In this document: positions 1 to 9,141 of the stretch, one piece after another | How positions within the stretch are numbered: the first letter of the stretch is position 1 | Layout of the letters: every line of letters begins with the position of its first letter | From: UBA5543 sp964464965 | GTDB lineage: Bacteria; Bacteroidota; Bacteroidia; Chitinophagales; Chitinophagaceae | Assembly (NCBI GenBank): GCA_964464965.1 | Contig: CAYXHM010000001.1 | Location: forward strand, 372,001-436,000 | Direction of reading: 5' to 3' | Length of the DNA stretch: 64,000 bases | Translations under genes and position numbers: made by a program | Notes under the pieces: model-generated | Seen by the model: the letters and a program-made list of their open reading frames with translations, nothing else | Databases searched by the model: none | Told to the model about the DNA's origin: nothing

Positions 1-258
1 TCTTACCATAATCTTGGGGTGCATTAAGACTATTTTTTCTATATATACGTTGTAGGCAGGTAGGGCTTGGCGGTTCTTCTCTTGGAATAAAGATATAAAT
101 TGTAGATAAACTGTTAATAACGTAATAAAATTAATGCATCTACGAAGATAGAAAATCACTAAATAAAATATAAAAAAATGTGTTAATTGTTGAAATTAAA
201 CACTTTAATCTACTAATGTTATCGAAAAAATATTTGTTAATGAATTGTTATCAATTCG
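1..258. other. AT-rich intergenic stretch at left edge, no gene seen
   Basis: This stretch lies downstream of pdxJ, which is transcribed leftward into it. It is visibly AT-rich, and I see no convincing open frame, RNA gene or strong terminator hairpin. It may hold the 3' end of the pdxJ transcript or a promoter for a gene left of the window. Confidence 0.4.
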
Positions 259-984
259 TTAAGAACCTGCTAAAGATCGTTTATACAACTGAATTGTATT
301 CTCCAGACCGTAATATATAGCATCAGCTATAAGAGCATGACCAATTGAAACTTCTAGTAATGTGGGAATAGAACTTGCGAAAAAATGTAAGTTATGCCTG
401 TTAAGATCGTGGCCGGCATTTATACCAAGATTACACTTTACTGCTTCTTCAGCAGCTTTAACATATATATTTACTGCATCAGTTTTATTTGTATCAAATT
501 TCCTTGCATAAGCTTCTGTATATAACTCTATTCTATCTGTACCTGTATCGGCAGCGGCTTTTATAATATCTGCAACAGGGTCAGTGAAAATAGACACCCT
601 GATTCCTGCTTTCTTAAATACTGATATGATATCACGCAGGTATCTCGCTTCTTTTATTGTATCCCATCCGTGGTCAGATGTTAACTGCCCTTCACTATCA
701 GGCACAAGGGTTACCTGGTGGGGCATGGTATCCAATACAAGTTGTACAAATTTGTCTTCTTTAGGGTTGCCTTCAATATTAAATTCTGTAGTGATAATAG
801 GTTTTATTTCTCGCACATCGCTGTAGCGTATATGTCTTTCATCGGGGCGGGGGTGCACTGTTATGCCATCGGCGCCAAAAAGCTGGCAGTCAATAGCTAC
901 CTGCAATACATCCGGGGTATTTGCCCCTCGGCTATTTCTCAGGGTGGCTATTTTGTTAATGTTAACTGACAGTTTCGTTCCCAT
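259..984 (-). CDS. pdxJ: Pyridoxine 5'-phosphate synthase PdxJ
   Basis: PdxJ catalyses the last step of DXP-dependent vitamin B6 synthesis in the cytoplasm, condensing 1-deoxy-D-xylulose 5-phosphate with 3-amino-2-oxopropyl phosphate to give pyridoxine 5'-phosphate. The 241-residue product has the usual family length. It shows the N-terminal VNINKIATLRNSRG segment, the ADGITVHPRPDERHI segment carrying catalytic and phosphate-binding His and Arg residues, FNIEGNP, and the C-terminal INAGHDLNRHNL phosphate-binding loop. I placed the start at the ATG giving MGTKLSVNI because this matches the normal family N-terminus; an upstream in-frame ATG would add six unconserved residues. Its neighbour folB is on the same strand but separated by about 70 bases, so co-transcription is possible. 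Confidence 0.95.
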   Translation of the reverse strand: MGTKLSVNINKIATLRNSRGANTPDVLQVAIDCQLFGADGITVHPRPDERHIRYSDVREIKPIITTEFNIEGNPKEDKFVQLVLDTMPHQVTLVPDSEGQLTSDHGWDTIKEARYLRDIISVFKKAGIRVSIFTDPVADIIKAAADTGTDRIELYTEAYARKFDTNKTDAVNIYVKAAEEAVKCNLGINAGHDLNRHNLHFFASSIPTLLEVSIGHALIADAIYYGLENTIQLYKRSLAGS

Positions 985-1057
985 CATGCAAAGTAAAAGC
1001 ATTTCTATTTCTCAATCATCATGTAAGGATACTCACAACTCTATTTGGCATAATGTA

Positions 1058-1396
1058 TTAACCTTCATACACCACTTGTGCGTACCCTACCCGCCCGGGC
1101 ATAGGTGGATGCATTTTTCTAATGGCTATTTTTATGCATTCAGACTCCGGGAAACTTTGTTTCAATTGAGTGTGAATATCACGTATAAAATGTTCAAGTA
1201 GTTCGTAAGGCTGCTCGAAAGCCTGCGCTACTACTGCCCTTAAAATTGTATAATCTACAAAGGGTATTTCGTTTACATTACCTGCAGGCACTATGATATG
1301 TACATCCACTTCAAAACTGTTGTGAATTTTATGTTCTTCGGCATATAACCCCCGTGGCGATGATATAGCTATCCCGTGCAATGAAACTGTAAGCAT
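1058..1396 (-). CDS. folB: Dihydroneopterin aldolase FolB
   Basis: FolB converts 7,8-dihydroneopterin to 6-hydroxymethyl-7,8-dihydropterin and glycolaldehyde in folate synthesis. The 112-residue protein has the small FolB fold length. It contains LHGIAISSPRGLYAEE near the N-terminus, with the conserved Tyr and Glu of the pterin pocket, a central VDYTILRAVV segment, LLEHFIRDI, and the C-terminal IAIRKMHPPMPG loop carrying the catalytic Lys. I chose the internal ATG giving MLTVSLHG; the longer frame adds 14 residues unlike the family. It lies between pdxJ and a secreted cytochrome gene, all on the minus strand. Confidence 0.9.
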   Translation of the reverse strand: MLTVSLHGIAISSPRGLYAEEHKIHNSFEVDVHIIVPAGNVNEIPFVDYTILRAVVAQAFEQPYELLEHFIRDIHTQLKQSFPESECIKIAIRKMHPPMPGRVGYAQVVYEG

Positions 1397-1460
1397 CTTC
1401 AAAAATACAAATGGACAAGCTATTTGCCTCCTACTCACTCCAACTAATTCTAAAACAGGA

Positions 1461-2984
1461 TCACTTAAACCTCATTTGAAAAGAATATGGAGCAGGGGGT
1501 ACTTCATATGTTTTCCTGTTTAATCGTTCAAATGTATTAAGATCATATACCTGGTAGTAACCGTTACGTCCGCCACAATCTGAAATATGGTGTGGGGCCG
1601 GGCCATCTCCTCTTGCATTTACACTGGAAACATAAAAGGTTCCATTCCGGTCATCAACAGTTACCCCATGTGGCTCACTGAATTCCCCATCAATACGTTT
1701 TATTACGGTCAAAGTATTATAATCAATAACATAAACTGTGCCTTTATACAATGCAGATACCCTGGAAACATCTTCCATGCAGGTAACAAAAAGGTATGGC
1801 CTTGATTCCGAAATGGCAAGTTCCTGTGGTTTTGTGCCGGTATGCAATACTTTTAAAAGACTATTATCTGCCGTACTTATAATCCTTATCTCATTTGTAG
1901 TCTCACAGGTGAGGAAGTATTTTGAATAATCCGGTGCCATTATTATTTCATGGGGATCAGGAGTTGTATTCCCATCACTCTGAGTTGTTACCGGCTTATT
2001 GTCAATAGACACGTAATCACTATTGGTTCCGGGCATTAAATCTACAATATACACAGCATTACCCTTCTGTCCCGTGATGTAAAAAGTATCGAAACTGCGG
2101 TTGTAAGCAATACCATGTGGGTTAGGCAGGGTCGCAAGTTCACTAATAGTTTTAGTCATAGTTGTCGCATCCCCAAATACTATATTGCCATTTGGTTTTA
2201 ATTGAGATGCAATCAGTTTCGTACCGTCGTCAGACACTTGTACTATGTTGTACTGCAAACCATCATTTCCTCCTGCACTTGCAAGATTCATTTCGCCTAC
2301 CACTTTGTCGGTGCTGCAATCTATCTTCTGTATAATTGAACCATCAACAAAACAAACATAGGCGTATTGCCCTTTTTTATCAATTTGTATATAGTGAGGG
2401 GTTTCAATTCTCGGGCTGTTACCTACCTTAATATACCGCATTACAACGTTTTTCTCAGCGTCTATTACGGCTACAAGGTCGCATCCCTGCTGTGTGAGGT
2501 ATGCTTTCTGTCGCGTGGCTGCATTGCTGCCAAACGGTATATTGCCATTTTTATCAGGGGCGCCATCGGCTATCCACTTCTTTATCAGTTCGTATTCTTC
2601 CTTACTCAGCGGGTGTTCATTATAAGGCATAGTAGGCGCAACGCTTATTTCATCATATACGCCCGGACCCGGATTCAAAAAATAAAGTAATGAGCTGTTC
2701 TCGGGGCTATAAGCCACAGCTACAGCACCATTACCTCCACCATCAAACATATATCGCCAGTCATCCAGCCTTAACCCGCCTGCACCGGTATAGCTGGTAG
2801 CGTTATGACAGCCGGCTGTGGCGCATTTAGCTACTATTATATTCGCTATCTCCAGCGGATATTGTGTCGATGCTGGGTCTATATCTGGTTTTATTACGGG
2901 GGCTTCATGCTTGCACGAGCCTGTTAACAATGCAAATGCAATGCCGGCTACTAAGGTATAATACTTGTTATTCAGCAATTTCAT
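1461..2984 (-). CDS. Lipoprotein with c-type haem motif and YVTN-type beta-propeller
   Basis: This 507-residue protein starts with a lipoprotein signal (LLTGSC, lipid-acceptor Cys at about residue 24), so it should be anchored in the cell envelope. A single haem-binding motif CATAGCH lies near residues 53-59, in a segment resembling the small cytochrome domains attached to planctomycete and Bacteroidota secreted proteins. The rest, from about residue 165, looks like a YVTN/NHL-type beta-propeller, with repeated blades such as HGIAYNRSFDTFYITG and PHEIIMAPDYSKYFLTC. Catalytic role and redox partner are unknown. No oxidase or other cytochrome gene is adjacent; folB lies just downstream. The domain assignment is from pattern reading only. 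Confidence 0.75.
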   Translation of the reverse strand: MKLLNNKYYTLVAGIAFALLTGSCKHEAPVIKPDIDPASTQYPLEIANIIVAKCATAGCHNATSYTGAGGLRLDDWRYMFDGGGNGAVAVAYSPENSSLLYFLNPGPGVYDEISVAPTMPYNEHPLSKEEYELIKKWIADGAPDKNGNIPFGSNAATRQKAYLTQQGCDLVAVIDAEKNVVMRYIKVGNSPRIETPHYIQIDKKGQYAYVCFVDGSIIQKIDCSTDKVVGEMNLASAGGNDGLQYNIVQVSDDGTKLIASQLKPNGNIVFGDATTMTKTISELATLPNPHGIAYNRSFDTFYITGQKGNAVYIVDLMPGTNSDYVSIDNKPVTTQSDGNTTPDPHEIIMAPDYSKYFLTCETTNEIRIISTADNSLLKVLHTGTKPQELAISESRPYLFVTCMEDVSRVSALYKGTVYVIDYNTLTVIKRIDGEFSEPHGVTVDDRNGTFYVSSVNARGDGPAPHHISDCGGRNGYYQVYDLNTFERLNRKTYEVPPAPYSFQMRFK

Positions 2985-3112
2985 ATGGTTAAAATACGGC
3001 TTTTAAAGATAAGGCAGTTATTAAACAAGACACCAGTCTTTAATATTTGGTTAGGAGAATAAACCTGTTTTTTTTCACAACTGGTTGTAGGTTGTTATCT
3101 TGCAACCCATCT

Positions 3113-4549
3113 ATGCGTGTTTTTTTCCTGCTGTCAGCATTGTTGTTCATGGCTGTCGCTCCTGTTGGCGCGCAGGTGCAATTGCACGATAGCATACGCC
3201 AGGTAAAGCTTGCAGAAGAACTCAATACCGTAAAACCCGATAAAATATTGTTGCGATCTATAAATATCACGGGCAACAAAAAAACCCGGCGCAGGATTAT
3301 ATTACGGGAAATGAATGTCGCAGAAGGGGATTCGTTACTGCAGGATGAAGTTGAAAACCTGCTGGTACTTAACCAGAAAAGGATATTCAACCTTTCTATA
3401 TTTATAGAGGTACAGTTGCACAAGGACAGCGTAGCGCCCGGAGTAATCGACTTCAATGTATTGGTCCGCGAGCAGTGGTATATCATTCCGGAGTTTACTT
3501 TTAAACTGGCAGACAGGAATTTCAACGTATGGTGGGTAGAACAAAAAAGGGATATACGCCGTGCAAATATCGGCATGACACTCAAAAACCGCAACTTCAG
3601 GGGCAATCTTGAGCAGGTGGGTATAGTTGCACAGATAGGCTATACACAACGTTTTGGGCTGGAGTATTCCCGCCCATATGTTGATAAAGCGCAAAAACAT
3701 GGCTTTGGCGGAAAAATATTTACCAGCCGTAATGAGGAATGGTTCATACGTACAGACAGTAACAAATGGAAATTTGCACGTACACCCGGTAGCTATGTAA
3801 CCAGTTCCCTGGAAGCAACGGTGAATTATTCTTACCGCCCTGCTTATGCCAGCAAGCATATACTGGAGCTGCGTTTTCGCAGCCAGAAAGTGCAGGATAC
3901 AATACTGCTGCTGAATCCAAACTATTTCCTGAAGGGTAGTACCCACCAGCAATTGCTGGAGTTTATTTACCGCTACGAGTTGAATATGGTGGACAATTGG
4001 AATTATTCCATGGAAGGGTTAAAGGCCATTACGCAAACCATTGTCCGTGCAGGCTGGAAAGGCTTTGATTTTCAGAACCAGTACCAGGCAGAGGTGGGTT
4101 ATTTTAAAAAATGGCATAAGAAAATCTATACTTCCCATATTTTCAGGGGGAGGCTTTCGTTTGGCGATGCTCAGCCCTATACTTATGTCTATGCCTTGGG
4201 CAGCGGCAGCGAATATATCAGGGGCTATGAATACTATGTTATAGATGGCTCGCATTATGGCTTGCTTCGTACCAACTTGAAATATGAGCTCATTAACCAT
4301 GTTTTCAGGAAAATACCCATCAGGTATATAGCTACGATACCCGTGCGCATCTATCCTAAAGTATTTGCAGACGTTGGATATGTACGTAATAAATTCCCGG
4401 GCAACAGCTACCTGAACAACCGTGGCCTGTATTCTTATGGTGTGGGTGCGGATATAGTTTCGTTTTATGACTTCAAACTCAGGCTGGAATATACATGGAA
4501 CCATTTGGGTGAAAAAGGGCTATTTTTGCACATCAATAACAGCGAGTAA
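3113..4549 (+). CDS. POTRA-containing outer membrane barrel protein (BamA/TamA-like, short)
   Basis: The 478-residue product begins with a clear signal peptide (MRVFFLLSALLFMAVAPVGA, cleaved before QVQLH). One POTRA-like domain follows (about residues 40-120; key stretch ILLRSINITGNKKTRRRIIL), then a long region rich in alternating beta strands typical of an outer membrane barrel. It has one visible POTRA domain and is much shorter than BamA, so it is not the essential BamA itself. It may be a surface-antigen or patatin-linked translocation homologue. I chose the start at the ATG directly before the signal peptide; 22 further in-frame residues upstream look non-coding. nadK follows after 48 bases on the same strand. 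Confidence 0.75.
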   Translation: MRVFFLLSALLFMAVAPVGAQVQLHDSIRQVKLAEELNTVKPDKILLRSINITGNKKTRRRIILREMNVAEGDSLLQDEVENLLVLNQKRIFNLSIFIEVQLHKDSVAPGVIDFNVLVREQWYIIPEFTFKLADRNFNVWWVEQKRDIRRANIGMTLKNRNFRGNLEQVGIVAQIGYTQRFGLEYSRPYVDKAQKHGFGGKIFTSRNEEWFIRTDSNKWKFARTPGSYVTSSLEATVNYSYRPAYASKHILELRFRSQKVQDTILLLNPNYFLKGSTHQQLLEFIYRYELNMVDNWNYSMEGLKAITQTIVRAGWKGFDFQNQYQAEVGYFKKWHKKIYTSHIFRGRLSFGDAQPYTYVYALGSGSEYIRGYEYYVIDGSHYGLLRTNLKYELINHVFRKIPIRYIATIPVRIYPKVFADVGYVRNKFPGNSYLNNRGLYSYGVGADIVSFYDFKLRLEYTWNHLGEKGLFLHINNSE

Positions 4550-4597
4550 CTACATATTATTTAATACTTTCACGTAGCACAACCCATACAATATATT

Positions 4598-5476
4598 ATG
4601 CTCGTAGCCATATACAACCGTACTTTCGAAGAAGAAAATATATCGAGGATACAGCATATCATATATTTACTGGAACGCCACAATCTTCACCTGGTATTTC
4701 ATAAAAATTTCTACGAACGCATTGGACCCCATTTATCCCTGAAAGAACGGCCTGGTTTGTTTATGAGTGCATCAGACCTGCCACCTAATACTGATATGAT
4801 ATTCAGCCTGGGGGGCGATGGCACATTGCTGGATACAGTTGCGTTTGTAGGCGCTTCTAATATACCCCTTATAGGTATCAACCTCGGCAGGCTGGGATTC
4901 CTTGCCGCCATACCGGAGCAGGAGGTAGAAGCTGCTATTTCTTCATTGGTAAGGGGTTCTTACACGGTAGAGCAACGTACGTTGTTACACCTGGATTCCA
5001 GCGTGCCCCTATTTGACGGCGCTCCTTATGCGCTGAACGAGTTTACCATCAACAGGAAGGATTCGTCCTCCATGATTAAAATACATACTTACCTGAATGG
5101 TGAATTTCTCAATACCTACTGGGCAGATGGCCTGATAGTTGCTACACCAACTGGCTCTACAGGATATTCCCTCAGTTGTGGCGGACCGGTTGTTTTTCCA
5201 CAGACATCCAGCTTTGTTATTACACCGGTAGCCTCGCACAACCTGAACACACGCTCTATAGTAGTGCCTGACGATACCGTAATATCTTTTGAAGTGGAGG
5301 GCCGGGCCGACCAGTTTTTGTGTACACTTGATTCCCGCACGCAGGCTATCAGCAACCATGTGCAACTTGCCGTAAAAAAGGAAAATTTCACTATTTCACT
5401 GGTACGGCCTGATGAACATAATTTCCTGAAGACGATACGCGAAAAACTATACTGGGGGGTTGACAGCCGCAACTAA
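4598..5476 (+). CDS. nadK: NAD kinase
   Basis: NadK phosphorylates NAD+ with ATP to make NADP+. The 292-residue protein has the family signature GGDGTLLDT near residues 73-81, NEFTINRKD with the conserved Asn-Glu, and the glycine-rich TPTGSTGYSLSCGGP motif near residue 185. These are the nucleotide-binding elements of the family. In many Bacteroidota nadK is followed by a DUF6089-type barrel gene, and the same order is seen here. A good promoter match lies between the two, so the next gene can be transcribed independently. Confidence 0.95.
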   Translation: MLVAIYNRTFEEENISRIQHIIYLLERHNLHLVFHKNFYERIGPHLSLKERPGLFMSASDLPPNTDMIFSLGGDGTLLDTVAFVGASNIPLIGINLGRLGFLAAIPEQEVEAAISSLVRGSYTVEQRTLLHLDSSVPLFDGAPYALNEFTINRKDSSSMIKIHTYLNGEFLNTYWADGLIVATPTGSTGYSLSCGGPVVFPQTSSFVITPVASHNLNTRSIVVPDDTVISFEVEGRADQFLCTLDSRTQAISNHVQLAVKKENFTISLVRPDEHNFLKTIREKLYWGVDSRN

Positions 5477-5481
5477 GAGGT

Positions 5482-5511
5482 TTTGATAACGGCAATAAAA
5501 AGTTACATTTG
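5482..5511 (+). promoter_or_regulatory. Bacteroidota-type promoter upstream of DUF6089 gene
   Basis: The sequence shows TTTG at 5482-5485 and TACATTTG at 5504-5511, separated by 18 bases. This fits the Bacteroidota consensus (-33 TTTG, -7 TAnnTTTG). It lies 23 bases before the ATG at 5535, so it plausibly drives that gene separately from nadK. Confidence 0.6.
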
Positions 5512-5534
5512 TAGTTATACAGGTGAGAATTATC

Positions 5535-6386
5535 ATGCATAAACTGTTATTCATATTACTGGTAGCCATTTCCCCATTACCGGGCATGGCGCAGTCCTTT
5601 TATACATCAACGGAGTACGGGGTTTCTGTTGGCGGCTCTCAGTACTTTGGTGATCTGAACGACCGTTACGGTTTTAAAACGCCTAACCCGTCCATTGGGG
5701 TGTTTACCCGTATTCATCTTAGCCCTTATATATCAGTACGTATAGGCGCAAACGGCACCCAACTGTCTTATGACGACAAATTGTCCAATAACACCTTCAA
5801 TAAAACCCGCAACCTCAACTTCCGCAGCACTATTGTAGAAGCAGCAATATTTACTGAATTTAATTTCTTCCGTTTTGTAACGGGAGAAGATAATAGCCGC
5901 TGGACACCCTACCTGGTAGGTGGTGCAGGCATCTTTTATTATGACCCATATACATTTCTTAACGGTCGCAGGTATTACCTCCGCACAATGGGCACCGAGG
6001 GGCAGTTTGCAGGGTATGGCGACAGGGGTTACTCAAATACCAGCTTTATGTTTCCCGTAGGCGCAGGTTTTAAATACTGGCTACGTCCCGGCCTCAATTT
6101 TGGTTTTGAGATATCCAGCAGGCTTACACTTACAGATTATATAGATGATGTGAGTGCAACCTATGTTGGGGCTGATAAATTCCAGGGTGCTCCCGGATTT
6201 GACAGTCCTGAACTGGCGCTGCAGGACAGGTCTGTAGAGATAAATTCTACAGCACTGGGCAGGGCAGGTAAGCAACGCGGCAATAGTTCCAGCAAAGACC
6301 AGTACCTGCTTTACACCATCAACCTGTCGATACAGTTGAAAACATACAAATGCCCTACGTACATGACGCAAGGTTACCAGTATTAG
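5535..6386 (+). CDS. Outer membrane beta-barrel protein, DUF6089-type
   Basis: This 283-residue protein has a signal peptide (LLFILLVAISPLPGMAQ) followed by a small beta barrel. The start of the mature protein, YGVSVGGSQYFGDLND, is the typical opening of DUF6089 barrel proteins, which commonly follow nadK in Bacteroidota. The rest consists of alternating strands with aromatic girdle residues, and the chain ends in Tyr. The function of the family is unknown. The ATG at 5535 is preferred; a GTG at 5523 would add four residues. Its last 4 bases overlap the stop of the convergent acetyltransferase gene. Confidence 0.8.
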   Translation: MHKLLFILLVAISPLPGMAQSFYTSTEYGVSVGGSQYFGDLNDRYGFKTPNPSIGVFTRIHLSPYISVRIGANGTQLSYDDKLSNNTFNKTRNLNFRSTIVEAAIFTEFNFFRFVTGEDNSRWTPYLVGGAGIFYYDPYTFLNGRRYYLRTMGTEGQFAGYGDRGYSNTSFMFPVGAGFKYWLRPGLNFGFEISSRLTLTDYIDDVSATYVGADKFQGAPGFDSPELALQDRSVEINSTALGRAGKQRGNSSSKDQYLLYTINLSIQLKTYKCPTYMTQGYQY

Positions 6387-6838
6387 AAATCCAGCGATAC
6401 ATTTACCCATTGCGGGTCGAATGATGCCTTATACTTTTCATAAAACTTTATGGCCGGTTCATTCCATTCAAGTACCTGCCACAACATACCGCTGAACCCT
6501 TTCTGTTTTGCTATTTCTATCAGCTCATCCAGCAGCATTTTACCAATACCTCTGCCACGGTATTCTTCCGTCACTATCAGGTCTTCCAGGTACATGCGTT
6601 GCCCCTTCCAGGTAGAATACCGTATATAATACAAGGCAAATCCCACAACTTTTTCCTCTGTTTCAGCTACAATGGCCCACCAAACCGGGTTATTACCAAA
6701 ACCACTTTCTTCAAAATGTTGCTGTGTAACCGTTACCGCATCCGGCTCACGTTCAAATATCGCTAGTTCCCTCACCAGGCCCATTAATGCAGGGCAATCT
6801 GTTACAACCGCCGGCCTTATTATTACTTTATCTATCAT
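6383..6838 (-). CDS. GNAT-family N-acetyltransferase (SSAT-like)
   Basis: The 151-residue protein is a single GNAT domain. It has the acetyl-CoA pyrophosphate loop RGRGIGKMLLDEL at about residues 94-106, the preceding strand YLEDLIVTEEYR, and the terminal beta-alpha unit WNEPAIKFYEKYKA. The segment LVRELAIFEREPDAV and the WNEPAIKFYEK end resemble spermidine/diamine acetyltransferase-type proteins, but the acceptor substrate cannot be read from sequence. It converges on the DUF6089 gene with a 4-base overlap and is divergent from porX. Confidence 0.85.
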   Translation of the reverse strand: MIDKVIIRPAVVTDCPALMGLVRELAIFEREPDAVTVTQQHFEESGFGNNPVWWAIVAETEEKVVGFALYYIRYSTWKGQRMYLEDLIVTEEYRGRGIGKMLLDELIEIAKQKGFSGMLWQVLEWNEPAIKFYEKYKASFDPQWVNVSLDF

Positions 6839-6991
6839 AAATCTTTGTTCAACAATACCTTCGCAGGCATTGTTAATTATAATAATGTTGCGAAACTTGC
6901 GTTAAAACTACACAACCTTAATATCAGAACCGTACTTTTAGCAACAGATATTAGGCATCAAACACACATTACAAAGAAAATAAAGCACGGA

Positions 6992-8548
6992 ATGGGCACT
7001 ATACAAGGCGATATATTATGGGTAGATGACGAGATCGAATCTCTGAAATCACAAATACTTTTTCTAAAGAATAAAGGCTATGAAGTGACGGCCTTAACCA
7101 ATGGCTATGACGCTCTTGAGCTGCTTAAAGAGAAAAATGTAGATGTAGTGCTGCTGGACGAAAGTATGCCGGGCATAACCGGCCTGGAGACCCTGGCCAA
7201 GATTAAAGAACTGCGCCCTTCCCTGCCGGTAGTGATGGTGACGAAAAACGAAGCCGAGTACATAATGGAAGAAGCCATTGGCTCGCAGATAACAGACTAC
7301 CTGATAAAGCCTGTGAACCCGAACCAGGTGCTCATGTCCCTGAAAAAGATAATGGACGGCAAACGCCTGGTATCTGAAAAAACAACAACAGCCTACCAGC
7401 AGGATTTCCGGAACCTTTTTATGGCCCTAAGTTCTAACCCCGACCATCAGGAATGGATAGAACTCTATAAAAAGCTGATATACTGGGAATTGGAAATGAG
7501 CCGCAGTGACAGTGCCGAAATGATGGAAGTACTCACATCTCAGAAAACTGAAGCTAATACAGAATTTTACAAGTTCATATATAAAAACTACGCTAAGTGG
7601 ATCAAGTCTGGGGTAGGACCATTGCTGTCGCACAATGTTTTTAAAGAAAAAGTAAAACCTTTCCTCAGCAAAGGCAAACCCACATTCCTGGTAGTGATAG
7701 ACAACCTGCGTTTTGACCAGTGGAAGGTTCTCGAACCAATTATCAGCGCTACATACAGGGTAATGGAAGAAGATGCATTTTATAGCATTCTGCCAACAGC
7801 TACACAATATGCGCGAAATGCGCTGTTTGCAGGTATGTTACCGGCCGATATAGAGAAGAAATTCCCTAATGAGTGGAAGAACGACGATGAAGAAGGCGGT
7901 AAAAATCTATTTGAAGAGGTATTTCTGCAACACCAGATGAAAACACTGGGCCTGGGCGACCTGAAAACACAATACCTGAAAATTACCAACAACGAAAATG
8001 GTAAGCACCTGGAAGATGATGTGCACAACTACCTAAAAAACGACCTGACGGTTATCGTGTACAACTTCGTGGACATGCTGTCTCATGCACGTACAGAGAT
8101 GGAGGTATTGAAAGAGCTGGCAGGCGATGAGCAATCTTACCGCTCACTTACTGTTAGTTGGTTCGAACATTCTCCGCTATATAAAGCATTGAAAAAAATA
8201 GCCGACAAGGGTGTACAATTGATAATAACAACTGATCATGGCACTATGCGTGTAAAAACTCCCAGCAAATGTATAGGCGACAGGCATACTACAGCTAACC
8301 TGCGCTACAAGCACGGCCGTAACCTGCAATATGAAGAAAAAGACGTTCTTGCCTTCCGTGACCCTTCTGAAGCCGGATTGCCAAAGCCAAATATCAGTTC
8401 AACGTTTATCTTTGCAAAAGGAGATGTGTTCTTATGTTATCCTAATAATTACAACCACTATGTAAATTATTACAGGAACACATTCCAGCATGGAGGTATA
8501 TCGCTCGAGGAGATGATAGTACCTATTGTAAGATTGGAAAGTAAATAA
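6992..8548 (+). CDS. porX: PorX: T9SS response regulator with PglZ domain
   Basis: PorX is the response regulator that controls the type IX secretion system in Bacteroidota. The 518-residue protein has an N-terminal receiver domain: acidic pocket WVDDE near residue 10, phospho-acceptor Asp56 in DVVLLDESMPG, and conserved Lys in DYLIKPVNP near residue 106. A helical linker follows, then a PglZ/alkaline-phosphatase-like domain from about residue 200 (VVIDNLRFDQW and TTDHGTMR supply likely metal ligands). This architecture and length match PorX. I chose the ATG at 6992 because the receiver domain begins right after it. The partner kinase PorY is not adjacent. The stop overlaps the ATG of the next gene by one base, implying translational coupling. 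Confidence 0.92.
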   Translation: MGTIQGDILWVDDEIESLKSQILFLKNKGYEVTALTNGYDALELLKEKNVDVVLLDESMPGITGLETLAKIKELRPSLPVVMVTKNEAEYIMEEAIGSQITDYLIKPVNPNQVLMSLKKIMDGKRLVSEKTTTAYQQDFRNLFMALSSNPDHQEWIELYKKLIYWELEMSRSDSAEMMEVLTSQKTEANTEFYKFIYKNYAKWIKSGVGPLLSHNVFKEKVKPFLSKGKPTFLVVIDNLRFDQWKVLEPIISATYRVMEEDAFYSILPTATQYARNALFAGMLPADIEKKFPNEWKNDDEEGGKNLFEEVFLQHQMKTLGLGDLKTQYLKITNNENGKHLEDDVHNYLKNDLTVIVYNFVDMLSHARTEMEVLKELAGDEQSYRSLTVSWFEHSPLYKALKKIADKGVQLIITTDHGTMRVKTPSKCIGDRHTTANLRYKHGRNLQYEEKDVLAFRDPSEAGLPKPNISSTFIFAKGDVFLCYPNNYNHYVNYYRNTFQHGGISLEEMIVPIVRLESK

Positions 8549-9048
8549 TGGCACTATTTTCTTATTTCTCAAAACTCGAAAAGAAAGAACAGCTTTTCGA
8601 AAAAATATCATTGTCGCTACTGGTAGTACTGGTAGCCATGATCCCTATTGTTTACTCACTGGTGCCGGACAAAGTCATCATACTGGGTGACAATAAAGCC
8701 GGTGCGCTGGATAGCTACAACAGCCGCTCGGCACTCTGGTTGTTTCCGCTGGTGGGTGTAATTATTTACCTCGCATTATCTATACAGAAACACTACCTGA
8801 TAAAATACCGTGACACACCCGCAAAAGGTGAAGAACCCGAGCATACAACCACCGTATGGGTATTAAGGCTGGTGAAAATGATCGCCATGGCCGGCCTTAT
8901 CATCAGCGTACTGGAAGTAATGGTTACGGCATCTCAACCTGGTAGCCCCATGGCTATTGCAGGCTTTGTACTGGAATTGGTGATTGTGGCTGCAGTATTC
9001 ACCATTGCTTTTAAAGAGGTGATAGCTAAGTATGTGAAGAAGTCGTAA
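8548..9048 (+). CDS. Small integral membrane protein of unknown function
   Basis: This 166-residue protein has about four hydrophobic segments (about 22-40, 66-80, 106-124 and 134-153). The region ILGDNKAGALDSYNSRSALWLFPL loosely recalls DUF1648-type membrane proteins, but that is weak. It starts within the porX stop codon (TAATG), so the two are almost certainly one transcript. Coupling to porX makes an envelope or secretion role possible; this is inference. Confidence 0.75.
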   Translation: MALFSYFSKLEKKEQLFEKISLSLLVVLVAMIPIVYSLVPDKVIILGDNKAGALDSYNSRSALWLFPLVGVIIYLALSIQKHYLIKYRDTPAKGEEPEHTTTVWVLRLVKMIAMAGLIISVLEVMVTASQPGSPMAIAGFVLELVIVAAVFTIAFKEVIAKYVKKS

Positions 9049-9128
9049 ACTGTACATAGTTTCTTTTCACAAAAATTTATACTCCTTATACGCCATACCA
9101 GCCTATAAATCAGTAAACTTGTAGAAAG

Positions 9129-9136
9129 TAGTTTTG
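9129..9136 (+). promoter_or_regulatory. Candidate -7 element before the MoxR gene
   Basis: TAGTTTTG at this site matches TAnnTTTG and lies only five bases before the ATG of the MoxR gene. A clear TTTG about 19 bases upstream is not seen. If used, it would give an almost leaderless mRNA. Confidence 0.35.
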
Positions 9137-9141
9137 TATAT

